NCBI GenBank assembly: GCA_000499405.2
Contig: HG738139.1
Span: 628,564 to 692,563, forward strand
DNA length: 64,000 bases
Direction of reading: 5' to 3'
Source of the DNA: Onchocerca volvulus
Taxonomy: Eukaryota; Nematoda; Chromadorea; Rhabditida; Onchocercidae
Part shown: in pieces, positions 38,676 through 50,529 of the stretch
Position numbering within the stretch: position 1 is the first letter of the stretch
Layout: each line of letters opens with the position of its first letter
Notes under the pieces: model-generated
The model's input: the letters and a program-made list of their open reading frames with translations, nothing else
Databases searched by the model: none
Told to the model about the DNA's origin: nothing
Translations under genes and position numbers: made by a program

Positions 38676-40605
38676 TGTGGTATCTGAGATGCAATGCATC
38701 ATGGAGAAAAATCTCGAGAATATGAGAAATTTCAAGAGACAATAATGAATGAAATAATACTGATTTGATGAACAAGCTATATTTTTTCTGAAACAATTTT
38801 CCTTTATACTTCAGGCTGTTTCCATATTTCATTTTTATGGAATGTTGTACAACTGAAAACGATAAAATTAGTGAAATTAAAAATTTTGCATCTAAAAAAA
38901 TTCTAGTACTAAAAAATAAATAAGCTCAAGACTTAACTTTATCCGGTATATCTGTTTCATTTTTCATAAATGTTATTATCTTCTTTTCACCGAAATAAAT
39001 AAACTTTAAATGGTTTATATCTGCAAAGAAAATATTAACTGAAACTTGCTCGTCATTCTGCAAGAAGAAAATCACTATTCTGTCCGATAATTTTACTTCA
39101 CCGTATTCTTATGCCACAAGAAATTCATTATTATGTCTAAGGATAGCCACTGACATTTTTAGTTATTCTATTTATATTGTTCCGATACTTTCGTTCACCG
39201 CAAACTGAAGTTTGATAATTGATTCTTAACACCTTATTAATTCAACTTTAATCGTTGACTCAGTAAAGCTATTAATGAAGAATGAGCTTTATGGATTTAA
39301 AAAAATATCATAATTTCAAAAAAAAGGATTACATTGATGGATAATTAAAATACTGTTTGTTTACTATTTCAAGATATGGACTAAATTTCCATGCCTATGA
39401 AGAAAGTTTGAAATTAGAGCAGTAAAATTTAGAGCAGAATAAAAATTCAGTTAGAAAATAAATTTTTTTTTAAAAAAAATCAATTCTTTTTTTTCTATTT
39501 ACGCAAACGACGAAAGAAATGAAATAATCAAGAAATACATCGATAAATAAACCTCAAATGTAATTTTGCCGTGGGAATCAGTAATGTCTGTTTCAATAAG
39601 CTGTCAATCACCTTCAGTAGGTATATAAGCGGAAATATTTTCCGACTTAAAACTACTAAATCCATCAGTCCATAACAAAATCCTGCTGCTCAATTAAAAA
39701 AACTTCCACTCAAATTAGATCGTTTCCACTGAAAGTTGTGCTAAATTGGCGATCCGCAAAAATTTTTATTCTCCTTTATCCGTATCAGCAATATTAGCTT
39801 CGAATTGTATAAACTCTGAATTTAAATTCGAAACGAATCTATTAAACGAAACAACTATATATCGAAAACCAAAAATATATACTACTAGCCTTATATTTAT
39901 TTCTCTTCCTATTCCGTACTGCAGGACCAAATTTAATTTCTGATGGAATCTTTGCAATTTTAGTCAAATTTACTAGATGCACACCTTCTGATGCAAAACT
40001 GTCTGAAAGCATTCTTGTTTTTGACAATTACATGAGCATTGATGAATTTTAAATTACCATTCTAATCTTGAAAACTTTTTAACAACTTTATATTTCAACT
40101 ATCGACTTCATAAATTTCTAAAAATTTTTTAAAACACAGCTTCCATCTCAAAATAAAATTGGAAATGACACGGAATTACTGGTTAGAGTAGTGTGTAAAC
40201 TTCTTCATGTGAAAAACTAACGACATCAACTCAGACTATATTATTTAATTCAATAATTAAACATTATTGTCCTAAAATGTAAGATATCCACATCTTCTGA
40301 TCATACATATATGAATATAAGCTATTATTTCAGAATGAAATTTCTCCAGAAATTAAGAGATTAAAATGAATTTTTTTCGAGTTTTCGGAATAAAAAAAAT
40401 AACACATACAAACCAAAAATGTATTGAAAACATTTTATTCTCAGATGAAAAGCTTAATTTTAGTTGAAACAACAAGTATATTACATATCAGTGTAGGTTT
40501 TGCTATTAACGAATCTTTGCAATATTTATAACTCATTCTCATCGAAATATGCGTATTGCTTAAGGAATTTAGCCAGCTGATCATATCACTTCTCTCAGAT
40601 TATCA
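38676..40605. other. Non-coding stretch with weak coding remnants
   Basis: AT-rich. The minus strand near 39766-40027 is open in two overlapping frames. These may be decayed continuation of the transporter relic to the right, but no motif supports it. Nothing else recognised. Confidence 0.35.
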
Positions 40606-41153
40606 CTTTTGATTCACAGCATCAGTAGTACCATTATAATGAGGTATATTCACAGGCGCAACATTGAAAGCTGAGGATTTAATACTGATTCAAGCCGAGT
40701 CCCACATGCATCTGTCGAATAGTTCATATTAAAAACTGATTATATTTCAATGGTTCAGCTTCTGCAAGCAAATCAAAAGATTTTTAATTTCGAATTAAAT
40801 TTCGTGTAGCAGTTAATTTTAAAAACATAAATACAAGTATTTTTCAATTTTTATTAGAAAAAATATAATAGAAACAGGAAAAATGTACCGTAACCATGAA
40901 ATTTTCAATGAATCAAGACAAAAGCTAAAGAACAACCAAGAAGGAACATCATACTTGGACAGAAAGCCAAAGATTCATGGACTTCCTGCAACAGATTTAC
41001 TCCAATAAAAAAATAAAATCTGGAAAAAATCCCACAGATCACCAATAAAGTATTATGTATTTTACCGGCAATGTCAATTCTTAATATTTTTGTAGGAGCG
41101 AATTTTGTTTTTACTTTCGTAATTGCTTTTTTCATGCTTTCAGAATCTGACAT
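40606..41153 (-). pseudogene. Fragment of an SLC17/MFS-type transporter
   Basis: Two minus-strand exon-like pieces occur in transporter order. First is 41153-40905, with APTKILRIDIAGKIHNTLL followed by hydrophobic segments, resembling the cytoplasmic TTxVRK loop and next membrane helix of SLC17 anion transporters. Second is about 40680-40606, with AFNVAPVNIPHYNGTTDAV, resembling the GFxVNHLDIAPRYxGxLMG motif. No full gene surrounds them. If the assignment is right the protein would have been a 12-helix membrane transporter. Similarity is remote and judged by eye; another major-facilitator family is possible. Confidence 0.35.
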
Positions 41154-42915
41154 TCTTATGCAACAGAAATTTTCTAAACGAATAGGATCAGCTCGTTAAG
41201 GAGAAAACCTCAAATATATATTATTCGTTTATTTGAAATCTTTACAGCATGGAAACAAAACGACCGGAAATTGAAAAATAATCGACATTGTCAAGAAAAT
41301 ATTCAATTCATTACATCTGGTAAGGCTTGGCTTCTCCATTCTTTGATTTTTTTCTTTTTTTTTAAATCCCTAAATATTTCTTATTTATTGAAACCAAAAA
41401 CATTTTTGATACTAAATAAACTGGTTGTGAAATTGAGTCATTAATCACATTAATCTTTCCAGAAATATAGTAGTTTTGGTGAACCAATCATGAAAGGTGG
41501 CGTGAATTGTCATATGCGATGAATCAAAAGTGTTTTGTCATTATCAGGGTTCATTTCTTGATCTATGAAGACTAAGAAAAAAAAAAAAAACTATGTTATA
41601 GACTGAGTCAGTGGATTTTGAACTTTTTGTAAATCTTCATAGATTGAAAGTCATCAAGAAAAATCGATAAATATTTTCCGTGAGAAATTTCCAGCAGTTA
41701 TTCCATGATTTCAAAAGGAACTTTGTACTTCAGACTTATTAAAACTCATGTATTGACAGCTTGGAGGTAATTTGCAGTATTTTGCCGAAACTAGAAAATT
41801 GTTTTCTTCTTGTCTTCGTCTTTAAAAAAAATTGAATAATATTGTAATATCATGATTTCGATGATCGGTATATCCAGTTGAACTCATAAAGCTGCGCAAT
41901 TCAAGCAATATATTGTGTATACGATTATATCATCATAATTGACTACCAGTTCCCAATTTTACATAGACAATTAAGGTTGCATTGACTATAGTAAGGTTAT
42001 TGCATATAATTCAGTAAATATATCACCTCTTGATGACATGGCAGAGAAGGCAATTAATCAGATACGAGATGAAAAAGTAGTTAACAGGAAATTTAACGCT
42101 TACTTCTAAAGTTATTCAAGTTTAAATGTACGATACAGAAGGTGATTTTTTGCGATTTATATGTATGCTGGAAGATCATTTGGCAAAATTAGTAAGAAAA
42201 AGTTTATGCTTGTTTAATTACACATTCCGCATATTAATGAGCACCAAGAAAAATATATGGAAATAAGGTATCATGAAAATTCAAGAAAACAAGTATTAGG
42301 AAGTAGCAAAAAAAACTGATTTTTTTCAATTGTACAAAATCGATAATGGGAAAATATGAAAAAATATGAAAAAAACGATATGCTATACAATTAATGTTTT
42401 TTTTTTTTAAATTCTTATTACTTTTTTAGCATATCAGTTTTAATAACCGGAATAAAATAAGATCAAATGTGTCTGAGATTTTTGACACGATACTTTTAGA
42501 ATTACTATAAGTTGATATTTTGAACAAAATTCTCAAGCATTTTTTTCCATAACGTATCAATCAGATAGCAGAAAAAAGTAATCATCGAAGTGAGACTTTT
42601 GAAGAATTGAGAAATATACTACTGCGACACTTTGAAAACGACACCAAACATATTTTGTTAGAAATTCTTTTCTCTCTCTGGATCTTAGAATAACCTGGGC
42701 AATTAAAATACTATAAATTAAGCGAGTGAACAGCCACAAAATTTATGTGGCAAATTATACATTATTGTATATAATTTTTACTATACATAAATTCAAGGAT
42801 CAAGATGACAACTATAAAAAATTCGATACATTGAATATTCCTAGATAATTAGATGAATTACAATTTTTGTAATTAAAAATTTTCCAAGCCGCACTTTTTT
42901 ATTAATAAGATATAG
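41154..42915. other. Non-coding stretch, one short exon-like segment
   Basis: Mostly AT-rich. The plus strand from about 41979 to 42109 reads DYSKVIAYNSVNISPLDDMA then EKAINQIRDEKVVNRKF and a stop. Its composition looks protein-like, but no splice partners or family were found. Otherwise nothing seen. Confidence 0.3.
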
Positions 42916-43645
42916 TTAATAAGCTTAAAGAAAAATTTTGAAATTTTTGAGATAGGTGAGAAAAAGCTCGTAGAACAATATTTGGGTACTTCGATAGCTA
43001 ATATATTTGATTATAATTCAATACCATTATATAAATTGAACAAAATCAAGTAATGTATAAACAACTTCTAGTGCGAAAGCGAAAAAAAGCTCTGTTAATA
43101 ATCAGAGGTGAGAAGAAAAGAGAATTTTTTTTTGAATAAATTTGTTTGTAAAATGTATAAAAAATTAACTTTATCTAAATTTCATCAAATTACTTTCATT
43201 TAAAATAAAGTAAAAAGTTCAAGCGTAAGGCTATGTTGAAGGAAGCCTATGTAAACAGAAGATGCAAAACAATTTTTTTTTCGTCTGAATTTGATTGGAT
43301 GAAATGAATCAAGGCTTGAGAAATTATCAAATTTACTGTGCTAATGAATTTTTTTTTCGGATGAAACAGTATTATTTCTTGGCCTTCATTTAAAAAAAAT
43401 CAATATATTCGGTGAAAAACCAAATTGAAAATTGCTAAACATCAAATTTTGAAGTAACATTGAAATTATTAGCAGAAATATAATAGCATATCTTATAGTT
43501 CTCAAAGTTGACTAAAAATAATGAAGAAATTATAAGATTAAAAATTAACATATGGCCGAAAGATAACATGAAATACCATCATCAATATGTTACATATGAC
43601 AAATATATGCATTTTGAATTGTGGATAAGTAATTCACTTTATCCA
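42916..43645 (+). repeat. Duplicated block C, copy 1
   Basis: Aligns over about 730 bases with 60930-61665, same orientation, with roughly three quarters of positions matching by eye. Shared landmarks include GTGCGAAAGCGAAAAAA, CTTTCATTTAAAATAAAG and ACAAATATATGCATTT. It continues into block B (43645-43900). No coding content was recognised. Confidence 0.7.
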
Positions 43646-43900
43646 TCATAACACCTATTCCTTCGAGTTGGTATATCTTCATACAATAGCGGTGTTGATC
43701 CAATTGTTTTTGTAGCTAATGGTAAGAGTTGAACTATTGTAGTAAATTGGCGATTTCTGCAAACTGTATTTTTAAAATAAATGTTTTAAAATAAATAAGA
43801 AATGCAAAAAGAGGAAAAACAATTATGGTTTTGAAATTATTGTCCTAAAATGCATGTTATATATTAAAATATTGGCAAAATTATTCACCCAAAATTCGAC
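43645..43900 (+). repeat. Duplicated block B, copy 1 (unoccupied LTR target)
   Basis: Aligns with 63530-63785 (shared CGAGTTGGTAT, CAGACTGTA-like and GTCCTAAAAT segments). In the right-hand copy the solo LTR 2 splits this block from its left flank. Here the flank AATTCACTTT...CCTATTCC runs straight into CGAGTTGG, so this copy represents the empty site. Confidence 0.65.
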
Positions 43901-44095
43901 TGACAATCAATTTTTAGGAGGAATATCTAAGATGTTAGATTTGATTAAATGTTTTGATTCTAACTAAATAGAATGTTAATAAATCTAACTAAATAGAATG
44001 TTAATAAAGGAAAAAACAATGTATTATTTTATTCCTTTTATTTTTACAAATAACCAACAAATTATAAACAGCAATCATTGCAATACGTCAAAATA

Positions 44096-44150
44096 GATTG
44101 TCAAAAAAATTCCATGAAGTTTTATGATAATTTCTAACTTCATCGAAGTT
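44096..44150 (+). repeat. Direct repeat, left copy (55 bp)
   Basis: Pairs with 44531-44585: both read AGATTG then AAATTCCAT, AAGTTTTATGA and AATTTCTAA. Spacing is about 435 bases, so a local tandem duplication or a flanking repeat of the exon-like segment between them. Confidence 0.65.
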
Positions 44151-44281
44151 CTGTGAAAATCTATAACTTTATGGAATTTCTTGTAGATAACACCGATAAT
44201 TTCTTGAAAGTGTTTAAGAATCAAATAAAGTATACGCACAGATGGATTGATTTTCAATCTATTTCGAAAATTATCATTTAG

Positions 44282-44542
44282 ATAAGAGAAAATCATGAAA
44301 TTAACAATGACCTTTTCTTCGTTATTTTTGTTTCGTTTGATCAACTTATAGATGAGAATGAAGACGATGACACTGGCAGGATAAATCAGCTTAAGCAAAG
44401 ATCATATAACATTGCATTCATTTGTGAAGTTGATGATAAAGATGTCGAGGAAGACGTTGAATCGTTGCCATCTTGTAATACTGATTGGTTGGCCCTCGCC
44501 AAAGGACCACCATTCTTCATCTATCTAAACAGATTGCCATAA
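44282..44542 (+). other. Exon-like open stretch of 86 codons, no recognised family
   Basis: A TCATTTAG acceptor at 44281 opens directly in frame for 86 codons to a TAA at 44540. It has no internal Met start of note. Composition is protein-like and acidic in the middle (DENEDDDTGRINQLKQR, DDKDVEEDVESLPSCNTDW, then LALAKGPPFFIYLNRLP). It could be a last exon of a lost gene. No family was recognised and no upstream exon found. It lies between the two 55-bp direct repeats. Confidence 0.3.
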
Positions 44543-44913
44543 AAATTCCATTAAGTTTTATGACAATTTCTAATTTCATTGAATTTTTTTTAATCAAAAA
44601 ATTTTTAATTTTTTTAAAATTTCACTTTAACATTAAAATCTATAAGCCAATCCTGATTAAAAAATCTAATTTAAAATAAGAAAGAAAAATAAATATATAA
44701 ATAAAATTTGAATAGTTCTGCGAATTTCACAGACATAAGCTAGACTACAGTATATATTTATGCATACATAAATCATCATAAAATATGAGTAAAATATGCA
44801 ATATATGATGATATTATGAAAAAGTCTTACTTTAACCAATGTCTTTTTATAAATACAGAAATTAAACTATATTATACAAAACAAATTGAAATTTAAAAAT
44901 TAAGAAAAAAAAC

Positions 44914-45810
44914 CTTTGCAAATTGGATAACATTGTCCAGGTATTTGTATGGATTCACTACAAACTGCACATTATTGCTCTTTATAAATTGTTCTACCAC
45001 CTGCTTCACAGGTACAGTTACGACATGGACCATCACGCCATTCTTAGTTGATATTATATGCATTACCTTTGTAATTGCATACTGCACCAGATGATAATAA
45101 ATCCGAAAAAAAATTGATAAATTTAATTAGAAAAAAATTATTAAAAAATTTCGATTGCACTTCTACAACTTTATTAATTCCAAAAAAAGCTTTAAAAAAA
45201 AATTTTTTTTATAGCAGTTATAAATTGAACACTGATTGCACTTAATCTGAACAGATATATAATTGCAAATCTTTTATATTTGATGAAATTTTGAATAAAT
45301 TTTAGGAAATTTAATCAAATAATTAAACAATATAAATATAATTAAAAGTTGATTTCTTACCACAATTGACATCGCAAGTTCTCGACAGTTGTTACTAATT
45401 ACGTTCTGCACAACTGCACATTTGCATTAAAAACAACCGTTTGAATCACTTAATAAGCCGTTTCCACATCGTACTGGACAATGTTCCAATGATGGACAAA
45501 TTGCTGGATTTATAATTGTTATTGGCTCTAAAAACTTCAAAAATTGAAGAAAAAAAGCAGATGAATAAATAGGAATGAACGAAAATTGGGAATAAAATTA
45601 TTGAGTATTTTTTTTCGGAAGCAAAAGTTTTATAATTACAGAATGAAAATTGAGAAAAAAATTTCTGTCATTTTAAAAGCATCAATCGAATAGTAACTAC
45701 CAACCATCGCAAATAGGGCAATATTTATCTGGAATTTTTCTTGAATTATCACATTCCACTTGGCACATATGTTTTTGCAATAATTTATACCATCTGGACT
45801 ACAAGAGCAA
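44914..45810 (-). pseudogene. CRIM1/crm-1-like VWC and antistasin protein relic
   Basis: Three minus-strand exons of a secreted or membrane cysteine-rich protein that in working form would bind BMP-type ligands. Exon 45810-45705 encodes a von Willebrand C piece (CSCSPDGINYC, then CQVECDNSRKIPDKYCPICD). A one-base loss in a run of A shifts the frame between the two parts. Exon 45527-45361 encodes an antistasin-like piece (CPSLEHCPVRCGNGLLSDSN, GCF, stop, CKCA). Exon 45081-44914 encodes a VWC domain (CNYKGNAYNIN, stop, EWRDGPCRNCTCEAGG, then stop, CAVCSESIQIPGQCYPICK). All three stops are TAA. Splice sites remain recognisable (TTTTAG, TTTCAG, GTAAG). The mix of VWC and antistasin repeats is the hallmark of CRIM1; that assignment is inference. 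Confidence 0.7.
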
Positions 45811-46403
45811 CTGAAATTCAATTCAAATAAATAATTTTAAACGGTAAAAAGTTGACATATAAAATAATTTTTCTTTTGAACGAGAATAAAAAATTAAAAT
45901 TAAAAAATTCAATAATTGACTGAATAAACGACATGAACATTTAACTAAATGTAATCAATTCAAATTAATTGATTACATTTAATTATGCGAACCAAACAGC
46001 AAGATAAAGCCATCCCAAATATGGCTCAAAAGATGAAAAATACCATGCAGCTTCCTGACTGCAGAGAAAAAAAAACTGCATACGTGCTCTTTTGTTACCA
46101 AATTGCACGTAGTGTCCAGTCGCTTCTATCCCCATGCCATTTTTGAATGGTTCACTCATAGGAATGGGATGTGCGGAAGAGGGTGACCAATAGGACGCTG
46201 GGTAACTAATAGCATGTTATGTTCAAATTTTGCTTATACTGTATTTGAATTTTAAAATTTTTTTCGTGTAACTTTTTGTTTTGATCAAATTCATGTAGGC
46301 ATTGGATTTTGAAGTTTAATATTAACAGTTACTATGTTTTAAGATGATTACCGGAAATCATTTAACTATAAATTTTCTTATTAAATTTATACTTAGAGAT
46401 GGG

Positions 46404-48441
46404 ATGGGTGATTGGATTCATTATGAATTCAAGGAAAGCTTCTGTATTTTCTAATATTTAAACAAATTGAAATTTGTGTACACACTTTTCATTAAAAGAG
46501 TAAAACATATATTAATAAAACCGATTCTTTGATGAATGTTTTGTAATTGTGGAAAAACTGTGATTGAGTCTTTAAAATGAGTAAACGCACATCGGCTGTT
46601 GCTTCAGCAACCTAGCAGTTACAAAATCATCAGAAAGACATCTGAATTTTTTTGCTTCTGATTCTATAATGATGTGACCAACGAAACTTGTCACCCATTA
46701 TTGCCACACTCTTATGTCTTTTAATTGATAAAATGGTAAATCACATCAGATAATGCACTGTAGAAGCAAAAGAATTACAAGCTTTAAGACTATAAACTTA
46801 TGCTCTATGTTTTCTGGCATAATCAGTAATGTCCCTAACTCGTCTTCTACTACTTCATTATATTTCTGTAGCTCGGAATTGATGTATCTATCATCCTTCG
46901 TAGTGTATATCTTGACTAATTCATTTGCTACTCTGACGTCGGCAATAGCTTTTTGCATTGTCGCTATAAACTCAACTAATTATTTTTTCTCAGTAATTTT
47001 AATTACTAGTCCTCTAACGATGAGAAAAAATTTAAACGAGACAAACATTTTTGTATTATTAATAACGCATGTATTATTACTAATACTATTAATTTCTCAA
47101 TTTGCTTTCCTTTAAAAAGTAAAAAAATTTGTTCATCATATCACTGGTTTGATTCTGAAGAGGAAACATCGATTTCTTTGTTACCGAATTGCACGTAATA
47201 CCTAATCCCTGTTTGTATGTTCATGGCAGACCACGAACATGGGAGATCATGCTTTCTTGGAATAGCTGCTCACTCACATACAATAGGACGATGCATCCAA
47301 TAATTATATGTACTTGATACGAGCTTTATTTAGGAAATCCTTTCGTGCAACTTTTTATTTTGATTGAATGCTTGCGTTTTGCAAGATTATACGTAATTTA
47401 CATTTGCTAGCTGTTAACTATTTCTTTTTTGTTATTTCTTGGATGAATTACTCTATAGATAATCATCAGTATCATTCTATCAAATCCTATCGATTCGGTT
47501 TTCTATTACCTTTAGAAGATGTTCTAGTGTTGAATGCAGATAGGATCTGTGGTCAGAAGAATGAAAATGATAAGATAGACGTATTTTAGCGTTCTAATTT
47601 ACAGGGGAACCGGTCTAATTTCCTTTCATCTTAAGATTGTTAGGCATTTAATTATGAAATTTAGAAATCGGTACTCATTAAAATTACCACTGGAGAGGAA
47701 TATATAAACAGTGCAATTGATTGTTCATTGTTATAGCAGAAGAAAGCAATGAAATTTATGATATGGCATGACCTGTAATAAAGCAGGAGATTTGAAGGAA
47801 AGGTTGATATAATTCGACCGCTTAGAAAGTAAAGCATAAACATGGTTTTTTTGGAGTTCTGGAATAAGAACTTTGGATGAAAAAAAAGTTCATTAATGAA
47901 AGAAATTGAAAAGCTTCGATATCATGCTTAAAAATCGGAACAGATACATATGTAATGATTTTCATTGTTTATTATTTTTCAATTTCATGGTTATTCCGAA
48001 TAAGATAGGAACATTTTAATTCAAAAATTACTACTTGTCTCGTTTTAGAAAATCGAATTCGTTGTCTTTCAGGTTGGCAGCAACTCTGTTTTACGTAATA
48101 GTTCATAAAGTCCTCATTAGGTTTAATGAAGTAATAAGTAAATCTACTTTTTTAAAGCTATATATTCGATAAACTAACATTGAAAGTTTTGAAACATCGC
48201 TTTTACATTTTTTCACAAAATTGATAGGAATAATTTGAATTCATACAAAACCGTGTGCAGGTGATTATTACAGAGGATTAGTTTAGATAATTCTTTATCA
48301 CGCATCCTTGAAAATTCCAATATATTACAATGAATTATAATTTTTTTCTCTTCAGGATACAGTATGACTTTGACAGAAAGAACTGATGAAAATTCTTCGT
48401 TTTGCGATCAATACTGTCATCAACGACTATTTGGAAACGGT
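46404..48441 (+). pseudogene. ZHP/RNF212-like RING gene relic, tandem copy 1
   Basis: First of two tandem units related to ZHP/RNF212, meiotic RING proteins that stabilise crossovers on the synaptonemal complex. The start region is ATG at 46404, MGDWIHYEFKESFCIF then stop. It matches copy 2 (MDDWIHCNLC) and the family start but has lost both first RING cysteines. Exon 2 with the coiled-coil region was not found here. The last recognisable exon, about 48354-48441, reads LTERTDENSSFCDQYCHQRL and has a GTACGA donor; it matches 50139-50226. Flanks 47640-48730 align with 49360-50480. The gene is clearly broken. Confidence 0.55.
46746..46970 (-). other. Exon-like open stretch on the minus strand, unknown family
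   Basis: Inside ZHP relic copy 1 but on the opposite strand. About 67 codons with protein-like, charged composition (MQKAIADVRVANELVKIYTT, then INSELQKYNEVVEDELGTL). It ends near a CTACAG acceptor-like sequence. I do not recognise it and see no partner exons. It may be an insertion from elsewhere or chance. Confidence 0.25.
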
Positions 48442-48800
48442 ACGAAAGATTTTCCTTATCAAATAATGTTTATATGAATCTCTTCCATAACATTTCTTTG
48501 AGTATGTTCAAATTGAATCCGTCTTTACTCTCCAATTTAAGCTAATATACATAGTAATTTGTTAATCAAAGTTATCTGATTTCCACATAATACTAGTTTT
48601 AATACATTTTCTGGCTTAATATAACTCTTTTAGCTTTCAGGATAGATTTAAGTTAATTTGAGACAATCGTTCACTTAACCGTGCAGTGTTGTTTTTCTCA
48701 TAGTGTATGCAAAACAGGTCCTGCATTATCTGTTGCTGCCATTACAAGTCCTAACATGCTGGGCTTGAATTTTTTAATTAAATTCGCTCTTAGAGATGGC

Positions 48801-50226
48801 ATGGATGATTGGATTCACTGTAATTTATGCATTCGTATGTCATCTCAAAGTAACAAATAATATCCATTTTATTTCACATCAGTTGACTACACCATTTATG
48901 ATAGATGCGAAACAGGTCAGGCAATTTGTTGTTTGACAATCTACAACATTCTGAAAAGTTTCCTAAAGTTTCTTAATTTCATTTTCATTTCTGTGAATTG
49001 TTCAATTTTTTCTGTAAGTCACTCAATTGCAAATTATTCAGTTTTCAGAATCACTATGGTAATTCGAACAGAATTTAAATACTGAATTGATATGAAAGTA
49101 TATATTTACTCTTTTTTTCGAAAATTTTCCAAGTAATTTGACATTTTAGATCCTCAAGATCATTGCATGCGGTGTAGCAAGCATGCCAATGCAATGAAAA
49201 TTGATCGGAAGTGATTTGCAAATATATTTTCGAAATCCGAAAGAATTGCTGGAACAGTATGTCAAAAATTTGAGTGCAGTTTTGGATTTTCAAAATAACC
49301 ATCGTCAGCATTTACAAAAAGCAAAGCAAGAACAGGTGGGCAGTTCACATGAATTCTTAGTAAACTTCCAGAAATCGGTATTCATCAAAATTACTAGTGA
49401 ATAGGAATTTATAAACGATCCAAGTGCTTGTCGATGTTTTCTGATATCGGCATAACTCATAATAAAGCTAAAGACCTAAAGAGAAAAGTTCGTATAATTC
49501 ATCACTTAATAGGTAAAGCATAAATATTCATTTTATTGGAATTTTGGATACTTTTCAGGTAAGTTTTGGCTGAAAAATATCCACTGACAAGAGAAATTGA
49601 AAAAACCACATCATTCTCAAAAGTGGGACAGATGTGCATTGTTAATTTTCATAACTCATCATTTTTCAATTTCATGGTTATTCCAAGTAAGAGAGAAACT
49701 TTTTATTCACATAACTATTTTTATAGAGAAAAAAGGAGAAGGATTTAAGTGGATGCATATATATTAGTTGTTAAAGTTTCTAATTATCTCATTTTGATCG
49801 AAATCGGACAATCGAATTTATTGTATTCCAGATTGGGCTAGCAACTTTGTTTCAGTCAGTAGTTTTGCTTGTTTCATGTAGTTTTTACAAATTTCACATT
49901 TGGTTGAGCGAAGTAATAAGTTAATCTACTTTCTTTAAGCCATATGTTTGATAAACTAGTAATTGAAAGTCTTGAAGGGGCGCTTTATATTTTCTTACGA
50001 AAATGATAGGAATAATTTGAATTCAAAAGAAAAAAAAAACTATTATGCAGATGATTAGAATGATGTGTTAGTTTTGATAATTATTTATCGTGCCTTCTAA
50101 AACCTTTCAATAAAATATACTTTTTTTTTTTTTTTTTTCAAGATGTAATACAACTTTGATAGAGAGAAATGAAGAAAGTTCTTCGTTTTGCGATCAATAC
50201 TCCCATCGGCGACTGCTTGGAAGCGG
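48801..50226 (+). pseudogene. ZHP/RNF212-like RING gene relic, tandem copy 2
   Basis: Exon 1 (48801-48915) starts MDDWIHCNLCIRMSSQ, then a TAA at 48858, then YPFYFTSVDYTIYDRCET. This aligns with the RNF212/ZHP RING, but the middle Cys and His ligands have become Val and Tyr. Exon 2 (49150-49335) joins in phase and reads DHCMRCSKHANAMK, a +1 frameshift near 49200, then DLQIYFRNPKELLEQYVKNL and VLDFQNNHRQHLQKAKQEQ. This matches the conserved FQxxHRxxL region after the RING. A last exon-like piece (50139-50226) reads ERNEESSSFCDQYSHRRLLG with a GT donor. Splice sites survive; stop, lost ligands and frameshift mark it as dead. The family call is from motifs, not a search. Confidence 0.65.
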
Positions 50227-50529
50227 TATCAAAGATTTTTCTTATTAAGGAATGCTTACATGAATCTCTTCTATAATATTTGTTTGGGTATGTTTAAATT
50301 TAGTCAGTCTTTACTCGCCATGACACTCGAAGTATATGAGTTTAACATAATATTCTTTTAATTGCATGTTCTGGCTTATCATAATTCTTGTAACTTTCAG
50401 GATAGGTTTGAGCTTATTGGAGACAATCGTTCACTTAACCGCATAGCTTTATCTTTTCTCGTAGTTTATATAAAACCAAGTCCCATTGCATAATCTGCTG
50501 CTGCCGTTACAAAACCTGATTTGTTGGGC

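Noticed and set aside
44075..44398. 107-codon minus-strand open frame
   Set aside because: Overlaps the better exon-like frame on the plus strand; composition is that of AT-rich noise and no acceptor or family supports it.
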